From SHVO01 sp964576515 (lineage in GTDB: Bacteria; Pseudomonadota; Alphaproteobacteria; Rhodospirillales; Rhodospirillaceae), in assembly GCA_964576515.1 (NCBI GenBank), contig CAZNUW010000014.1:11955-75954 (forward strand): a stretch of 64,000 nt of DNA. The letters run 5' to 3'. The translations under genes and the position numbers were made by a program. Positions 26,023-35,257 of this stretch are shown here, piece after piece. The stretch's first letter is position 1; each line of letters opens with the position of its first letter. The notes under the pieces were generated by a model. That model did no database searches. It was not told the origin of the DNA and saw only the letters and a list, made by a program, of their open reading frames with translations.

Positions 26023-26403
26023 ATGTCGAAGACAATTTTGATCGTCGAAGACAACGAGTTGAACATGAAGCTGTTCAACGATCTTCTGCAGGCCCACGGC
26101 TACAATACTCTGCAAGCCAAGGACGGCCGCGTTGTCGTGGAACTGACCCGCAAGAACCGTCCGGATTTGATTCTGATGGACATTCAGTTGCCCGAGATCT
26201 CGGGCCTCGAGATTACAAAAATGCTGAAAGCGGACGACGATCTGCGCTCGATCCCTGTGATCGCGGTCACGGCCTTCGCAATGAAGGGCGACGAGCAGAA
26301 AATCCGCAATGGCGGCTGCGACGGCTACATCGCCAAACCGATCTCGGTCGCCAGCTTCCTGCAGACGGTCTCGCGGTTCCTCGAGCCACAAGCGGCCCAA
26401 TAG
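26023..26403 (+). CDS. divK: Single-domain response regulator DivK
   Basis: 126 residues, a receiver domain without output. Acidic pocket in LIVEDNELNMKLFNDLL, phospho-acceptor Asp in DLILMDIQLPEISGLEITK, Thr in VIAVTAFAMKGDE, and Lys in YIAKPIS. NELNMKLFNDLLxxxGY is very characteristic of alphaproteobacterial DivK, the diffusible regulator that acts on DivJ, PleC and DivL to control CtrA and cell-cycle asymmetry. In Caulobacter divK is followed by pleD; here rpmG follows convergently and a PleD-like cyclase lies about 22 kb away. Confidence 0.9.
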   Translation: MSKTILIVEDNELNMKLFNDLLQAHGYNTLQAKDGRVVVELTRKNRPDLILMDIQLPEISGLEITKMLKADDDLRSIPVIAVTAFAMKGDEQKIRNGGCDGYIAKPISVASFLQTVSRFLEPQAAQ

Positions 26404-26418
26404 CCCGCTAATCCAAAT

Positions 26419-26447
26419 AAAAAGCCCGCCAAACGGCGGGCTCTTTT
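26419..26447. terminator. Bidirectional terminator between divK and rpmG
   Basis: Arms AGCCCGCC (26423-26430) and GGCGGGCT (26435-26442) with an AAAC loop. TCTTTT-type bases follow on the plus strand, and an A-run (26418-26423) gives Us on the minus strand, so it can serve both convergent genes. Confidence 0.85.
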
Positions 26448-26469
26448 CGTATCGCCTGAAGGGCGAAGA

Positions 26470-26637
26470 CTACTTGATCTTGCCTTCTTTGAACGGCACG
26501 TGCTTACGCACGATCGGATCGTACTTCCGGAACTCGAGCTTTTCGGTCTTCGTGCGCGGGTTCTTCATCGTGACGTAGTAATAGCCCGTGCCGGCGGTGC
26601 TCTCGAGCTTGATCTGAATCGTGGCTGGCTTTGCCAT
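26470..26637 (-). CDS. rpmG: 50S ribosomal protein L33
   Basis: 55 residues, short and easily missed. The translation begins MAKPATIQIKLESTAGTGYY and continues with VTMKNPRTKTEKLEFRKYDP, ending HVPFKEGKIK. This is the Cys-free (zinc-independent) L33 form usual in proteobacteria. L33 binds the large subunit near the E site. ATG at 26637, TAG at 26470. Downstream it shares the hairpin at 26419-26447 with divK. Confidence 0.95.
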   Translation of the reverse strand: MAKPATIQIKLESTAGTGYYYVTMKNPRTKTEKLEFRKYDPIVRKHVPFKEGKIK

Positions 26638-26758
26638 GGCGTCTACCTTATCGCTTTCTGGCGCGCCCGGTGCTTAGGCGAGCGCTGCAAATGAGCGGCG
26701 CACAATACACTGCTCCGCCGGCCTGTCAAGAAACTGCGGAGATCCTGGATTTCTTGAT

Positions 26759-28354
26759 TTATTGTGGTTTTTCAGCGAGTTGCCTCGCGCTGCCTTGAAG
26801 GGCTTGTGCGAACAGGACCGGATCGAGCACCAGGCGGCGGGCAACCTCAAGGTCCAGGGCCTGCTCCGGCCGGGATTCGGGAGGGCAGGCGGTCCGCAGG
26901 GCCTCGAGTTGATTCGCCTCCGCCGACGGCGAAGCCCACCCGGTTTGCAGGTCGGCCGACAGACCGGCGCCCTTGAAGATGCGCCCGACCGTGTCGGCAA
27001 GCGGCCCCGTCACGCCGCTCAGGCAGACGTCAGGCAGCACGCCGAGACCGTGCAAGCCCGCGCCGCGCGGCGTGTAAGCTCGCGACCACGTCAGGACGAT
27101 CTCGCCCTGGTTGGGCAGCCGCACGACGGTCTGGACCGAGCCTTTGCCCAAACTGACGGTGCCAACCACAGCCGCGCGCTGATTGTCCTGCAGGGCTGTA
27201 GCGACGATCTCGGACGCCGAAGCCGCGCGGCCGTCGATCACGACGGTGATGGGGATGCCGCGCGCGATATCGCCGCTGCGCGCGGCATAGAATTGATGCG
27301 AGCCGGGATGCCGGCCCCGCAGCGCGATGATTGTGCCGCTGTCCATGAACAGGTCCGCGAGATCGATCGCCTGGTCGAGCAACCCACCCGGATCGCTGCG
27401 CAGATCGAGCACGATGCCTTTTACCGGCTCGCTTTCCATCGCGTTCAGGACGGCTTTCTCCACGCTGTGGGCCGTGCGTTGATTGAAACTGCGGATGCGG
27501 ACCTCCAGCACGCCATCGACGGTTTGGGCGGTGACGGTATCGGGCACCACCAAGGCGCGGCGGGCGGCAATGGAGAAGGGAGCGGGTCTGCCGGTCCGGC
27601 GGACCGTCAATTGAACGACCGTATCGGCTTTGCCTTCCAGATACTGCCGTGCTTCGTCGACGGAGCGCCCCACCAGGGCGACGCCGTCGACGTGAGTGAT
27701 CACATCGTCCAACTCCAATCCCGCTTTCTCCGCGGGCCCGTCTTTCACGATGGATTGAATTACAACGCCGCCAGCGGTCGCGTCGACACGAACGCCAAGG
27801 CCGATGATCCCGTCGCGGATGAGGCGGCTACGAATCGCTTCGTCGCGCCCCGCATAACGCGAGTAGGGATCGAGGGCATGCAAGGCTGGGGGAAAAATCG
27901 CCTTATAAAATCTTTCCGCGTTCGCCGTCTTCAACGGTTTGGAGGTTTGACGCAACGTAAGGATCGCCGTCAGAGCGACCTTGGTCCACGCCTTCACGTC
28001 GCCATTCTGCGGTTTCGCGACAGGCGGAAGCGGGGTCTCCGCATAGCGGAATGCGAGCATCTGGTCCTGATTCTCGACATGCAAATCGGGATCGATGCTT
28101 GATAGTCCGTCGAGCGCGTGGGCGAATAGATCGTCCATCGACGGTTCTTCGAGCGCGCGATCCTTGATCTCGGTGAATCCGTGCGTGAGGACGTGCGCCA
28201 TCATGGCGATGTCCAGACCGTCGACAATGACGCTTTTCGGCCGTGCATCGGCATCGGGCGGCATGGAAGTGCAAGCGGCCGCGAAATAACACAGGCCCAT
28301 CGCGGCGATAACACGCCGCATCGCCGGGGCGACGGCGCGAAGGGAAAAAATCAT
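26759..28354 (-). CDS. ctpA: S41-family C-terminal processing protease with PDZ domain, probable lipoprotein
   Basis: 531 residues. The N-terminus has a signal-like hydrophobic stretch ending LCYFAAACTS, a plausible lipobox. A PDZ domain lies around 165-245 (GLGVRVDATAGGVVIQSIVK). The protease core contains the catalytic Ser in DGRAASASEIVATAL and the Lys in LGKGSVQTV, the Ser-Lys dyad of S41 peptidases. Such proteases trim periplasmic proteins from the C-terminus. The ATG at 28354 overlaps the rnr stop by 4 nt; an internal Met at 28321 would give a shorter, more typical signal peptide. Confidence 0.88.
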   Translation of the reverse strand: MIFSLRAVAPAMRRVIAAMGLCYFAAACTSMPPDADARPKSVIVDGLDIAMMAHVLTHGFTEIKDRALEEPSMDDLFAHALDGLSSIDPDLHVENQDQMLAFRYAETPLPPVAKPQNGDVKAWTKVALTAILTLRQTSKPLKTANAERFYKAIFPPALHALDPYSRYAGRDEAIRSRLIRDGIIGLGVRVDATAGGVVIQSIVKDGPAEKAGLELDDVITHVDGVALVGRSVDEARQYLEGKADTVVQLTVRRTGRPAPFSIAARRALVVPDTVTAQTVDGVLEVRIRSFNQRTAHSVEKAVLNAMESEPVKGIVLDLRSDPGGLLDQAIDLADLFMDSGTIIALRGRHPGSHQFYAARSGDIARGIPITVVIDGRAASASEIVATALQDNQRAAVVGTVSLGKGSVQTVVRLPNQGEIVLTWSRAYTPRGAGLHGLGVLPDVCLSGVTGPLADTVGRIFKGAGLSADLQTGWASPSAEANQLEALRTACPPESRPEQALDLEVARRLVLDPVLFAQALQGSARQLAEKPQ

Positions 28355-30681
28355 CGGCGCGGGCGTTTTCTCAACTTCTGCCGGCCGCGTTCGGGCCGGC
28401 CGCGTGGCGGCCGTCCTTGTTTGTCTTCATGCTTCCGCCTCCCACGGTCGGATGAACTGACCCCTTGAGCGTATTCGAAGACGATGCTTCCCGCTACCTC
28501 ATCCGTTTCCACAAGGCGCACGTCGATCATATCGCCGACGCGTAGTTCCAGCCTCCGGCGGCGTCCGATCAGGCGATGGCCTTTCTCGTCGTGGTCGTAG
28601 AAATCCTCCGGCAGCCGGCGCATGGGCAAAATGCCGTCCGCGCCGGTTTCTTCCAACGAGACGAAGGCGCCGAACTTGCTGACGCCGCTGATCCGGCCGC
28701 GGAAGACGGCTCCGGCGCGGTCGCGCAGGTACATCGCGGTGAACCGGTCCACGGTTTGGCGTTCCGCCATGGCGGCGCGGCGTTCGGTTGACGAAATATG
28801 CTCGGTCACCACTAAAAGATCAGGATCCTTCCGCGCGTCCCATCCGCCGTCGCCGAGATTGTGCGCCGCAATAAGCGCGCGGTGGACCAGAAGGTCCGAG
28901 TAGCGTCGGATCGGTGACGTGAAGTGGGCGTATTTACGCAACCCAAGTCCGAAGTGGCCGATGTTCTCGGGACTATAAACCGCCTGGGCTTGTGTGCGCA
29001 GCACCAGGGTATTCACCAGGTGCTCGTGCGCGCTGTCTTTCACCTGGCGCAGGAGACGATTGAATTCCGCCGGCCGCGCGGCGCCGGGACTGGGGAATTT
29101 CAGTCCCACGCTCTCCATGGCTTCCTGCAGATTTTCGACTCGCTCGGGATCGGGCCTGTCATGTACCCGGTACACGCACGGATAAGCGGAACGTGCCAAT
29201 GTCTCGGCGGCGGCCACGTTGGCCGCGATCATGAACTCCTCGATCAGCTTGTGGCTGTCGAAACGTTCACGCGGCGTAACGCCGAGGACCATGCCGCTCT
29301 TGCGGTCGACGATGATCTTGCGTTCGACGATGTTCAGTTCCAGCGTACCGCGTTTCGCGCGCGCCCGGTCCAACGCCTCGTAGGCGCCGTACAGCGCCGG
29401 AATGATTTCCGCCATGAGGGGGCTGGTTGTGTCGTCCGGCTGGCCGTCGCGGGCGCGCTGCACCTGGGTATAGGTCAGGCGCGCGACGGAGCGCATAAGG
29501 CCCCGGATGATGGTGTGGCGCAGCAGCCTGCCGTCCGCATCGATCCACATATGGGCGGCCAGGCACCCACGCTCCTCTTTTGGTTTCAGCGAGCACCAGC
29601 CGTTGGACAATTCTTCGGGCAGCATGGGGACGACCCGGTCCGGGAAATAGACCGAATTGCCGCGCGCATAGGCGTCGCGGTCGAGGGCGTCGCCGGGGCG
29701 CACGTACCAGGCGACGTCGGCGATCGCGACAAGGATGTGCCAGCCGCCGGGATTGTTGGGATCGTTGTCGGGTTCCGCCCATACCGCGTCGTCGAAATCG
29801 CGGGCGTCCTCGCCGTCGATGGTGACAAGCGGGATCTGGCGAAGATCGACGCGGTTGCCGAGCGGAACGCCGGTCGCGCGCTGCGCCTGTTGAACGGCGA
29901 CCTCGGAAAAAATGTGCGGCAGGCCGTGCGTGTGGACGGCGATCAGGCTCAAGTTCTTGCTCGCGTCCATGGGGCCAAGCCGTTCCAGGACGCGCGCACG
30001 TTGCGGACCGTACTTCGGCTCCTCATAGACCTCGACCGCCACCAGGTCGCCCGCAACGGCATCTCCCGCGTCGCGCGCCGAGATTCGCACTTCGTAGCGG
30101 TACTTCTTGTCGACGGGGCGGAGATAACCGCCCATGCCCTCGGCGCCGGGCTCATAGACGCCGAGAAGGCGGGCGGGCGCGTTCGCGAGTTTCTTGATCG
30201 GCCGAGCCTCGAAGGTATCGTCGCCGGCGGGAATAATCTTCGCGAGGATGCGGTCACCCACGCCCACGGTGAAGCGCCGCTCGCGCCCTTTCAGAATTCG
30301 CGAGGGCTGCCGCACCAGGATCGCCGGAGGCGGCGCTTCGGACTCCCACTTCAAGGGGCGGCCGAACATGTCCCCTTCGCGGTCGGTATGGGTGATCTCG
30401 ATGGCGTCCACAGCCGGCAACGCGCCATGGCCGCCGAAACGCTTGCTCTCGCCGCGCACCACGGCGCCGGAGACCGACAGTTCCTTCAGAATGGCTTTCA
30501 GGGCGATTTTATCGGCGCCCTTCAGGCCGAAGGCGTGCGCGATCTCACGCTTGCCGATCTGCGTGCTCGACTCACGGATGAACTTAAGAATCTCGTCTCG
30601 CGTCGGGAGCGGCGTCTTGTCGCCGCTTTTTAAGGGAGCGCCTTTTGATTTCGCTTTTTTACGCGGGGGTTCCCGGGTCAA
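28351..30681 (-). CDS. rnr: Ribonuclease R
   Basis: 776 residues. Order: N-terminal helix-turn-helix-like region, cold-shock domains, the RNB catalytic domain (about 270-600) with DGEDARDFDDAVWA holding the Asp cluster that binds Mg2+, then an S1 domain (about 650-735: AVFRGRISGVSKFGAFVSLEETGADG) and a basic C-terminal tail. RNase R is a 3'-5' exonuclease that degrades structured RNA. The start is TTG at 30681, 3 bp after topA; no ATG or GTG fits the conserved N-terminus. Cotranscription with topA is likely. Confidence 0.93.
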   Translation of the reverse strand: MTREPPRKKAKSKGAPLKSGDKTPLPTRDEILKFIRESSTQIGKREIAHAFGLKGADKIALKAILKELSVSGAVVRGESKRFGGHGALPAVDAIEITHTDREGDMFGRPLKWESEAPPPAILVRQPSRILKGRERRFTVGVGDRILAKIIPAGDDTFEARPIKKLANAPARLLGVYEPGAEGMGGYLRPVDKKYRYEVRISARDAGDAVAGDLVAVEVYEEPKYGPQRARVLERLGPMDASKNLSLIAVHTHGLPHIFSEVAVQQAQRATGVPLGNRVDLRQIPLVTIDGEDARDFDDAVWAEPDNDPNNPGGWHILVAIADVAWYVRPGDALDRDAYARGNSVYFPDRVVPMLPEELSNGWCSLKPKEERGCLAAHMWIDADGRLLRHTIIRGLMRSVARLTYTQVQRARDGQPDDTTSPLMAEIIPALYGAYEALDRARAKRGTLELNIVERKIIVDRKSGMVLGVTPRERFDSHKLIEEFMIAANVAAAETLARSAYPCVYRVHDRPDPERVENLQEAMESVGLKFPSPGAARPAEFNRLLRQVKDSAHEHLVNTLVLRTQAQAVYSPENIGHFGLGLRKYAHFTSPIRRYSDLLVHRALIAAHNLGDGGWDARKDPDLLVVTEHISSTERRAAMAERQTVDRFTAMYLRDRAGAVFRGRISGVSKFGAFVSLEETGADGILPMRRLPEDFYDHDEKGHRLIGRRRRLELRVGDMIDVRLVETDEVAGSIVFEYAQGVSSSDRGRRKHEDKQGRPPRGRPERGRQKLRKRPRR

Positions 30682-30684
30682 CCT

Positions 30685-33387
30685 TTATTCATCCGCTGTC
30701 TTACGCGCCGCTTTGGCCTTTGGTTTAGCTTTGGCCTTTGCGGGAGCCTTGGCCTTCGCAGGCGTTTTCGCCTTACCCTTCGCGCCGGGGTCCTTCGCCG
30801 CTTTGGCGGCGATGAGAGCGACGGCGGCGTCGACGGTTACGGTGGCGGCGTCCATGTCCTTGGGCAATGTCGCGCGAATCTGCCCATGTTGTACATAGGG
30901 ACCGAAGCGGCCCGAGCGCACCGTAATGGGTTTGCCGTCTTCCGGATGGTTGCCCAGCGCCTTCGCGGCGCCGGCGCCCTTACGACCCGGGCGGTTCTTT
31001 CCTTCCTCGATCAGGACGGCGGCGCGGTTGAGGCCGATCTCCAGAACGTCGTCATCCTTACCGATCGACTGATAGCGGTCGCCGACCTTCAGGTAAGGGC
31101 CGAAACGGCCAATGCTCGCGGTGATCATTTCGCCGCTGTTGGGATCGATCCCGACCTCGCGTGGCAACGACAGCAGCTTGAGCGCCCGGGCGAGATCGAC
31201 GCTCTGCGGGTCCGTCCCCTTCGGCAACGACGCGCGTTTAGGCTTCGGAACCTTGGGTTTCGCCTTCTTCTTTTTCTTCTTTCCGTCGGCGGCGGGTTCT
31301 TCCGGCTCCGGCGGGGGCGCGGGCGCAACTTCCTCGCCGCCCAATTGGACATAAGGACCGTAGGGGCCGATGCGTAGGGTCACCATCAAGCCGGTCGCAG
31401 GATCGGCGCCAAGTTCCTTCGGCCCGTCCATCGCTTGGCCTGGGCCCGCGTCGGGCGCGCCCAGCGGACGGGTATAACGGCACTCGGGGTAGCGGCTACA
31501 GCCGACAAACGCGCCGAACTTGCCGAACTTCAGGCCGATACGCCCGTCGGCGCATGCCGGACACTGGCGCGGATTGCTGCCGTCGGCGCGCGCCGGGAAC
31601 AGATGTGGTTCGAGAAGGCCGTCCACCGCATCGATCACGGCGGTGCGCGTCAAATCCTTGGTGTCGTCGATCGCGGCGGCGAAATCGCGCCAGAAATCGG
31701 CCAGCACTTTCTTCCAGTCCAGCCGCCCGCCGGAGATTTCGTCCAACTGATCTTCGAGGTCGGCGGTGAAGCTGTATTCCACGTACCGCTTGAAGAAACT
31801 TTCCAGGAACGCGATCACGACGCGGCCGCGATCTTCCGGAATGAAGCGACGGTTATCCATGCGTACGTATTTGCGGTCCTGGAGAACCTGGATGATCGAG
31901 GCGTAGGTCGACGGCCGGCCGATTCCTTTTTCTTCCAGCGCCTTCACCAGGCTCGCTTCCGAGAAGCGCGGCGGCGGCTGGGTGAAGTGCTGTTCCGGCG
32001 TGACCGTCCCGACCGTCAGCGGCTGACCTTCCGCCATGGCGGGCAGCAGGCTGCCGAGATTGTCTTCGTCCTCTTCCCCGCTCGGCGTGCCGCCCGCGGC
32101 GGTGTCGTCGTAGGCTTCCAGGAAGCCTTTGAACACGATGGTGGAGCCGCTCGCGCGTAGCACGGTCTGGCCGTCGCCGGGGGAGGCCGTCACCGAGACC
32201 TGATCGAGGATCGCGGCTTCCATCTGGCTCGCCATCGTGCGCTTCCAGATCAATTCGTACAGCTTGAGTTGGTCCGGCGTCACGTATTGCGCGACAATGT
32301 CGGGTGTGCGCGACGGGTCCGTCGGGCGGATCGCCTCGTGCGCTTCCTGGGCATTCTTGGCTTTTGACTTATAGATGCGCGGTTCGCTCGGCACGAATTT
32401 CTTGCCATAGCGATCGCCGATGAGGCTCCGCACGGAATTGATGGCGTCGGCGTCCATCTGCACGCCGTCGGTACGCATGTAGGTGATAAGGCCGGTCGTC
32501 TCGCCGCCGATCTCGACGCCTTCATAGAGCTTTTGCGCAATGTCCATCGTCTGGCGCGCCGAGAAGTACAGACGGCGCGACGCGTCCTGCTGAAGCGTCG
32601 ATGTCGTGAACGGCGGATAGGGACGGCGCTGCTTTGTCTTCTTTTCAACGGTCGAGACGCGGAACGCGCCACTGCGCACCATGGCCGCGGCGCGCTCGGC
32701 TTTCGCAGCGTCATTGAGATCGAACTTGTCGAGCTTCTTGCCGTCGAGGTGGGTCAGGCGCGCGGTGAAACCTTCTTTGGCCGCCGTCGCCATCTCGGCG
32801 CCGACCGTCCAATATTCCTCCGCCTTGAATTTCTCGATCTCGAGTTCGCGCTCGCAGATCATGCGTAACGCGACGGACTGGACGCGGCCGGCCGACTTGC
32901 TGCCGGGCAGCTTCCGCCACAGCACCGGCGATAACGTGAAACCGACGAGGTAGTCGAGGGCGCGGCGGGCGAGATACGCGTCGACCAATTCGCGGTCGAG
33001 TTCGCGCGGATTGTCCATTGCCTCCAGCACCGCTTTCTTGGTGATCGCATTGAAGGTGACGCGCTTGACCGGGGTATCCACCAAGGCCTTGCTGCGGTTC
33101 AGCTCTTCAAGCACATGCCACGAAATGGCCTCGCCCTCGCGGTCCGGGTCGGTGGCGAGGATGAGGCCGTCGGCGCCCTTCAGAGCGCTGACAATTTCCT
33201 TGAGGTGTTTCTGGGAGCCTGAATCGACTTCCCAATCCATGGCGAAGTCCTGCTCGGGGCGGACGGAGCCGTCTTTCGGGGGCAGGTCGCGGATATGCCC
33301 ATAGGAGGCCAGCACCTTATAACCGGTGCCGAGATACTTATTGATGGTCTTCGCCTTGGCGGGCGACTCAACGATAACGACCTGCAT
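30685..33387 (-). CDS. topA: DNA topoisomerase I (type IA)
   Basis: 900 residues. TOPRIM domain at the N-terminus (VVIVESPAKAKTINKYLG; DPDREGEAISWH with the Mg2+-binding acids). Catalytic Tyr303 is in GLITYMRTDGVQ. One C4 zinc-finger-like module (CPACADGRIGLKFGKFGAFV then GCSRYPEC) near 595 is followed by several topoisomerase C-terminal repeats, each containing IGRFGPY-like sequence, and by a Lys/Ala-rich tail. It relaxes negative supercoils. The layout with four C-terminal repeats and basic tail is usual in alphaproteobacteria. Upstream neighbour is dprA, downstream rnr. Confidence 0.95.
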   Translation of the reverse strand: MQVVIVESPAKAKTINKYLGTGYKVLASYGHIRDLPPKDGSVRPEQDFAMDWEVDSGSQKHLKEIVSALKGADGLILATDPDREGEAISWHVLEELNRSKALVDTPVKRVTFNAITKKAVLEAMDNPRELDRELVDAYLARRALDYLVGFTLSPVLWRKLPGSKSAGRVQSVALRMICERELEIEKFKAEEYWTVGAEMATAAKEGFTARLTHLDGKKLDKFDLNDAAKAERAAAMVRSGAFRVSTVEKKTKQRRPYPPFTTSTLQQDASRRLYFSARQTMDIAQKLYEGVEIGGETTGLITYMRTDGVQMDADAINSVRSLIGDRYGKKFVPSEPRIYKSKAKNAQEAHEAIRPTDPSRTPDIVAQYVTPDQLKLYELIWKRTMASQMEAAILDQVSVTASPGDGQTVLRASGSTIVFKGFLEAYDDTAAGGTPSGEEDEDNLGSLLPAMAEGQPLTVGTVTPEQHFTQPPPRFSEASLVKALEEKGIGRPSTYASIIQVLQDRKYVRMDNRRFIPEDRGRVVIAFLESFFKRYVEYSFTADLEDQLDEISGGRLDWKKVLADFWRDFAAAIDDTKDLTRTAVIDAVDGLLEPHLFPARADGSNPRQCPACADGRIGLKFGKFGAFVGCSRYPECRYTRPLGAPDAGPGQAMDGPKELGADPATGLMVTLRIGPYGPYVQLGGEEVAPAPPPEPEEPAADGKKKKKKAKPKVPKPKRASLPKGTDPQSVDLARALKLLSLPREVGIDPNSGEMITASIGRFGPYLKVGDRYQSIGKDDDVLEIGLNRAAVLIEEGKNRPGRKGAGAAKALGNHPEDGKPITVRSGRFGPYVQHGQIRATLPKDMDAATVTVDAAVALIAAKAAKDPGAKGKAKTPAKAKAPAKAKAKPKAKAARKTADE

Positions 33388-33502
33388 CGGGACGACCTAT
33401 CCGTTACCCACGAACACGCCTCGGAAGAGAGGCGGTAGAGCCACTTTTTGGATCTCCCACGGCGTGTGAATTCTGGCTGATATCTCGGAAAAGTTAAAAA
33501 AT

Positions 33503-34627
33503 TCAAACCGTTCCGAGTAGCGCCACGCGGTTTCCTGGCAGTCGCTCCAGCCGCCCCGCAAGCTCAAGTTCCATGAGAACCGCTGCAACGACGGCGGCGG
33601 ACACTTGGCATTGGCGCACCAGTTCGTCAACGGCCGCGGGCGCAGCGCCCAGGGCATTCTCGATTTCCTGGCGTACCGTGAGGGGGTCTTTTTTATTATT
33701 AATATCAATGGCTTGTAGCGCGGGTTTTGCGGGCCCAGATTTTTCTGTGCCGGACGCCCGTTTAAAGGGAATTGCGTCTAAAATATCATCCACAGATTGA
33801 ACTAAAACCGCGCCATCCCGAATCAAGCTGTTCGGACCGTGGGCCCGGGGATCCAAGGGTGAGCCCGGCACCGCAAAAACGTCGCGGCCCTGCTCCCCGG
33901 CCAACCGGGCGGTAATCAGGGATCCCGACTTTAATGTCGCCTCGACCACGACCACACCGGTGCTCATGCCCGAAACGATCCGGTTGCGGCGGGGGAACAG
34001 ATGGGCCTGCGGCTCGGCGCCGGGCGGCATTTCGGACACGACGGCCCCCGTCTCGGCGATCCGTGCATGAAGCTTCGCGTGTTCCGGCGGATAGATCACG
34101 TCCGTTCCACCCGCGAGCACGGCCACGGTGCGCCCCTCCGGGACGCTCAGTGCGCCTTCGTGCGCCGCCCCGTCGATCCCGCGTGCGAGGCCTGAGACAA
34201 CGACCAGGCCCGCGGCCGCGAGCTCCGCGCCCAGCACCTTCGCCATCTTACGACCGTTCACCGTGGCGTTGCGCGCGCCGACAATGGCGATCGACGGCGC
34301 CACCAGGACGTCGGTACGTCCTTTCACGACGAGGAGCGGCGGCGCATCCTCGATGGCTTTCAGCGGTTCGGGGAAGTGCGGATGCGTCCAAGTGACGTAG
34401 GTCATCCCCGCCTGTTGAACGGCGTCGAACTCCCGCTCCGCTTCGCCGGGCGGCAGCAGTTTGAGGGCGCGCCCGCCCGTGCGTACAACCTCCGGCAGGC
34501 GGTCGACCGCTTCGGTCGCGGTCTCAAATCGTTCGAGAAGGTGACGGAAGGTTTTTGTGCCGATGCCTTCGCTGCGCGCCAGTCTGATCCAAGCTAGAAG
34601 TTCTTGGGACGCACTTTGCTTCGGCAT
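33503..34627 (-). CDS. dprA: DNA-processing protein DprA (Smf)
   Basis: 374 residues. Rossmann-like core: IAIVGARNATVNGRKMAKVL, VVSGLARGIDGAAHEGAL, and GRTVAVLAGGTDVIYPPEH; all are DprA hallmarks. An N-terminal helical region (about 1-70) precedes it and a winged-helix-like domain follows (about 310-372: AVDELVRQCQVSAAVVAAVL). DprA protects incoming single-stranded DNA and loads RecA in natural transformation, although it is kept in many non-competent bacteria. No other competence genes are here. It starts 3 bp downstream of plsY's stop in the same leftward run. Confidence 0.93.
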   Translation of the reverse strand: MPKQSASQELLAWIRLARSEGIGTKTFRHLLERFETATEAVDRLPEVVRTGGRALKLLPPGEAEREFDAVQQAGMTYVTWTHPHFPEPLKAIEDAPPLLVVKGRTDVLVAPSIAIVGARNATVNGRKMAKVLGAELAAAGLVVVSGLARGIDGAAHEGALSVPEGRTVAVLAGGTDVIYPPEHAKLHARIAETGAVVSEMPPGAEPQAHLFPRRNRIVSGMSTGVVVVEATLKSGSLITARLAGEQGRDVFAVPGSPLDPRAHGPNSLIRDGAVLVQSVDDILDAIPFKRASGTEKSGPAKPALQAIDINNKKDPLTVRQEIENALGAAPAAVDELVRQCQVSAAVVAAVLMELELAGRLERLPGNRVALLGTV

Positions 34628-34630
34628 GGG

Positions 34631-35257
34631 TCAGGGGGCGGCGGGTTCGGATTTCTTGGCCCCGATGCGGGGCTCTTCACCACGTAAAAGGCGGCGTACG
34701 TTCGTGGCGTGGCGGATCCATCCCAGCACGCCCAGGGCGGCAAATACGGCCGCCTCCATCGGTAGGCCCATGAAAAACGCGTACACCGGCGCCAGCGCCA
34801 GCGCCACCAGCGCCGACAACGACGAAATGCGGAACAATGCGGCGACGATCATCCAGGTCGCGCACGCCATAAGACCGATCAGTGGCGCGGCGGCGATCAT
34901 GACGCCGAGCGTCGTCGCCACGCCTTTCCCGCCTTTGAATTTCAGCCACACCGGGAAGTTATGCCCGATGATCGCCCCCAGGCCGCCGATCAACGGGATC
35001 AGCGGGTCGGCGGTGAGAAGCATCAAGGTCACCACAACGATGGCGCCCTTGCCGCCATCGAGCAGCAGGGTCGCCGCCGCGAGGCCCTTGTGCCCCGTTC
35101 GTAGGACGTTGGTGGCGCCGATATTGCCGGACCCGATGCTGCGGATATCGCCGAGGCCGGCCATTCGGGTGAGGACAAGTCCGAATGGAATTGAGCCTGC
35201 GATGTAACCGCCCGCGAGCGCGGCGGCGTAGATCCATACGGGTAGGGCGGCGCCCAT
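34631..35257 (-). CDS. plsY: Glycerol-3-phosphate acyltransferase PlsY
   Basis: 208 residues, about five membrane helices. GSGNIGATNVLRTGHK is the glycerol-3-phosphate-binding loop, the second loop is GGKGVATTLGV and the first is YIAGSIPFGLV. PlsY transfers acyl groups from acyl-phosphate to glycerol 3-phosphate, the first step of membrane phospholipid synthesis. The ATG at 35257 overlaps the upstream dihydroorotase-like stop codon by one base (TGATG), so the genes are coupled. Confidence 0.94.
   Translation of the reverse strand: MGAALPVWIYAAALAGGYIAGSIPFGLVLTRMAGLGDIRSIGSGNIGATNVLRTGHKGLAAATLLLDGGKGAIVVVTLMLLTADPLIPLIGGLGAIIGHNFPVWLKFKGGKGVATTLGVMIAAAPLIGLMACATWMIVAALFRISSLSALVALALAPVYAFFMGLPMEAAVFAALGVLGWIRHATNVRRLLRGEEPRIGAKKSEPAAP

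Noticed and set aside
28924..30633. 569-codon open frame antisense to rnr
   Set aside because: It is a mirror of rnr codon bias; rnr has all catalytic motifs and the antisense peptide resembles no family.
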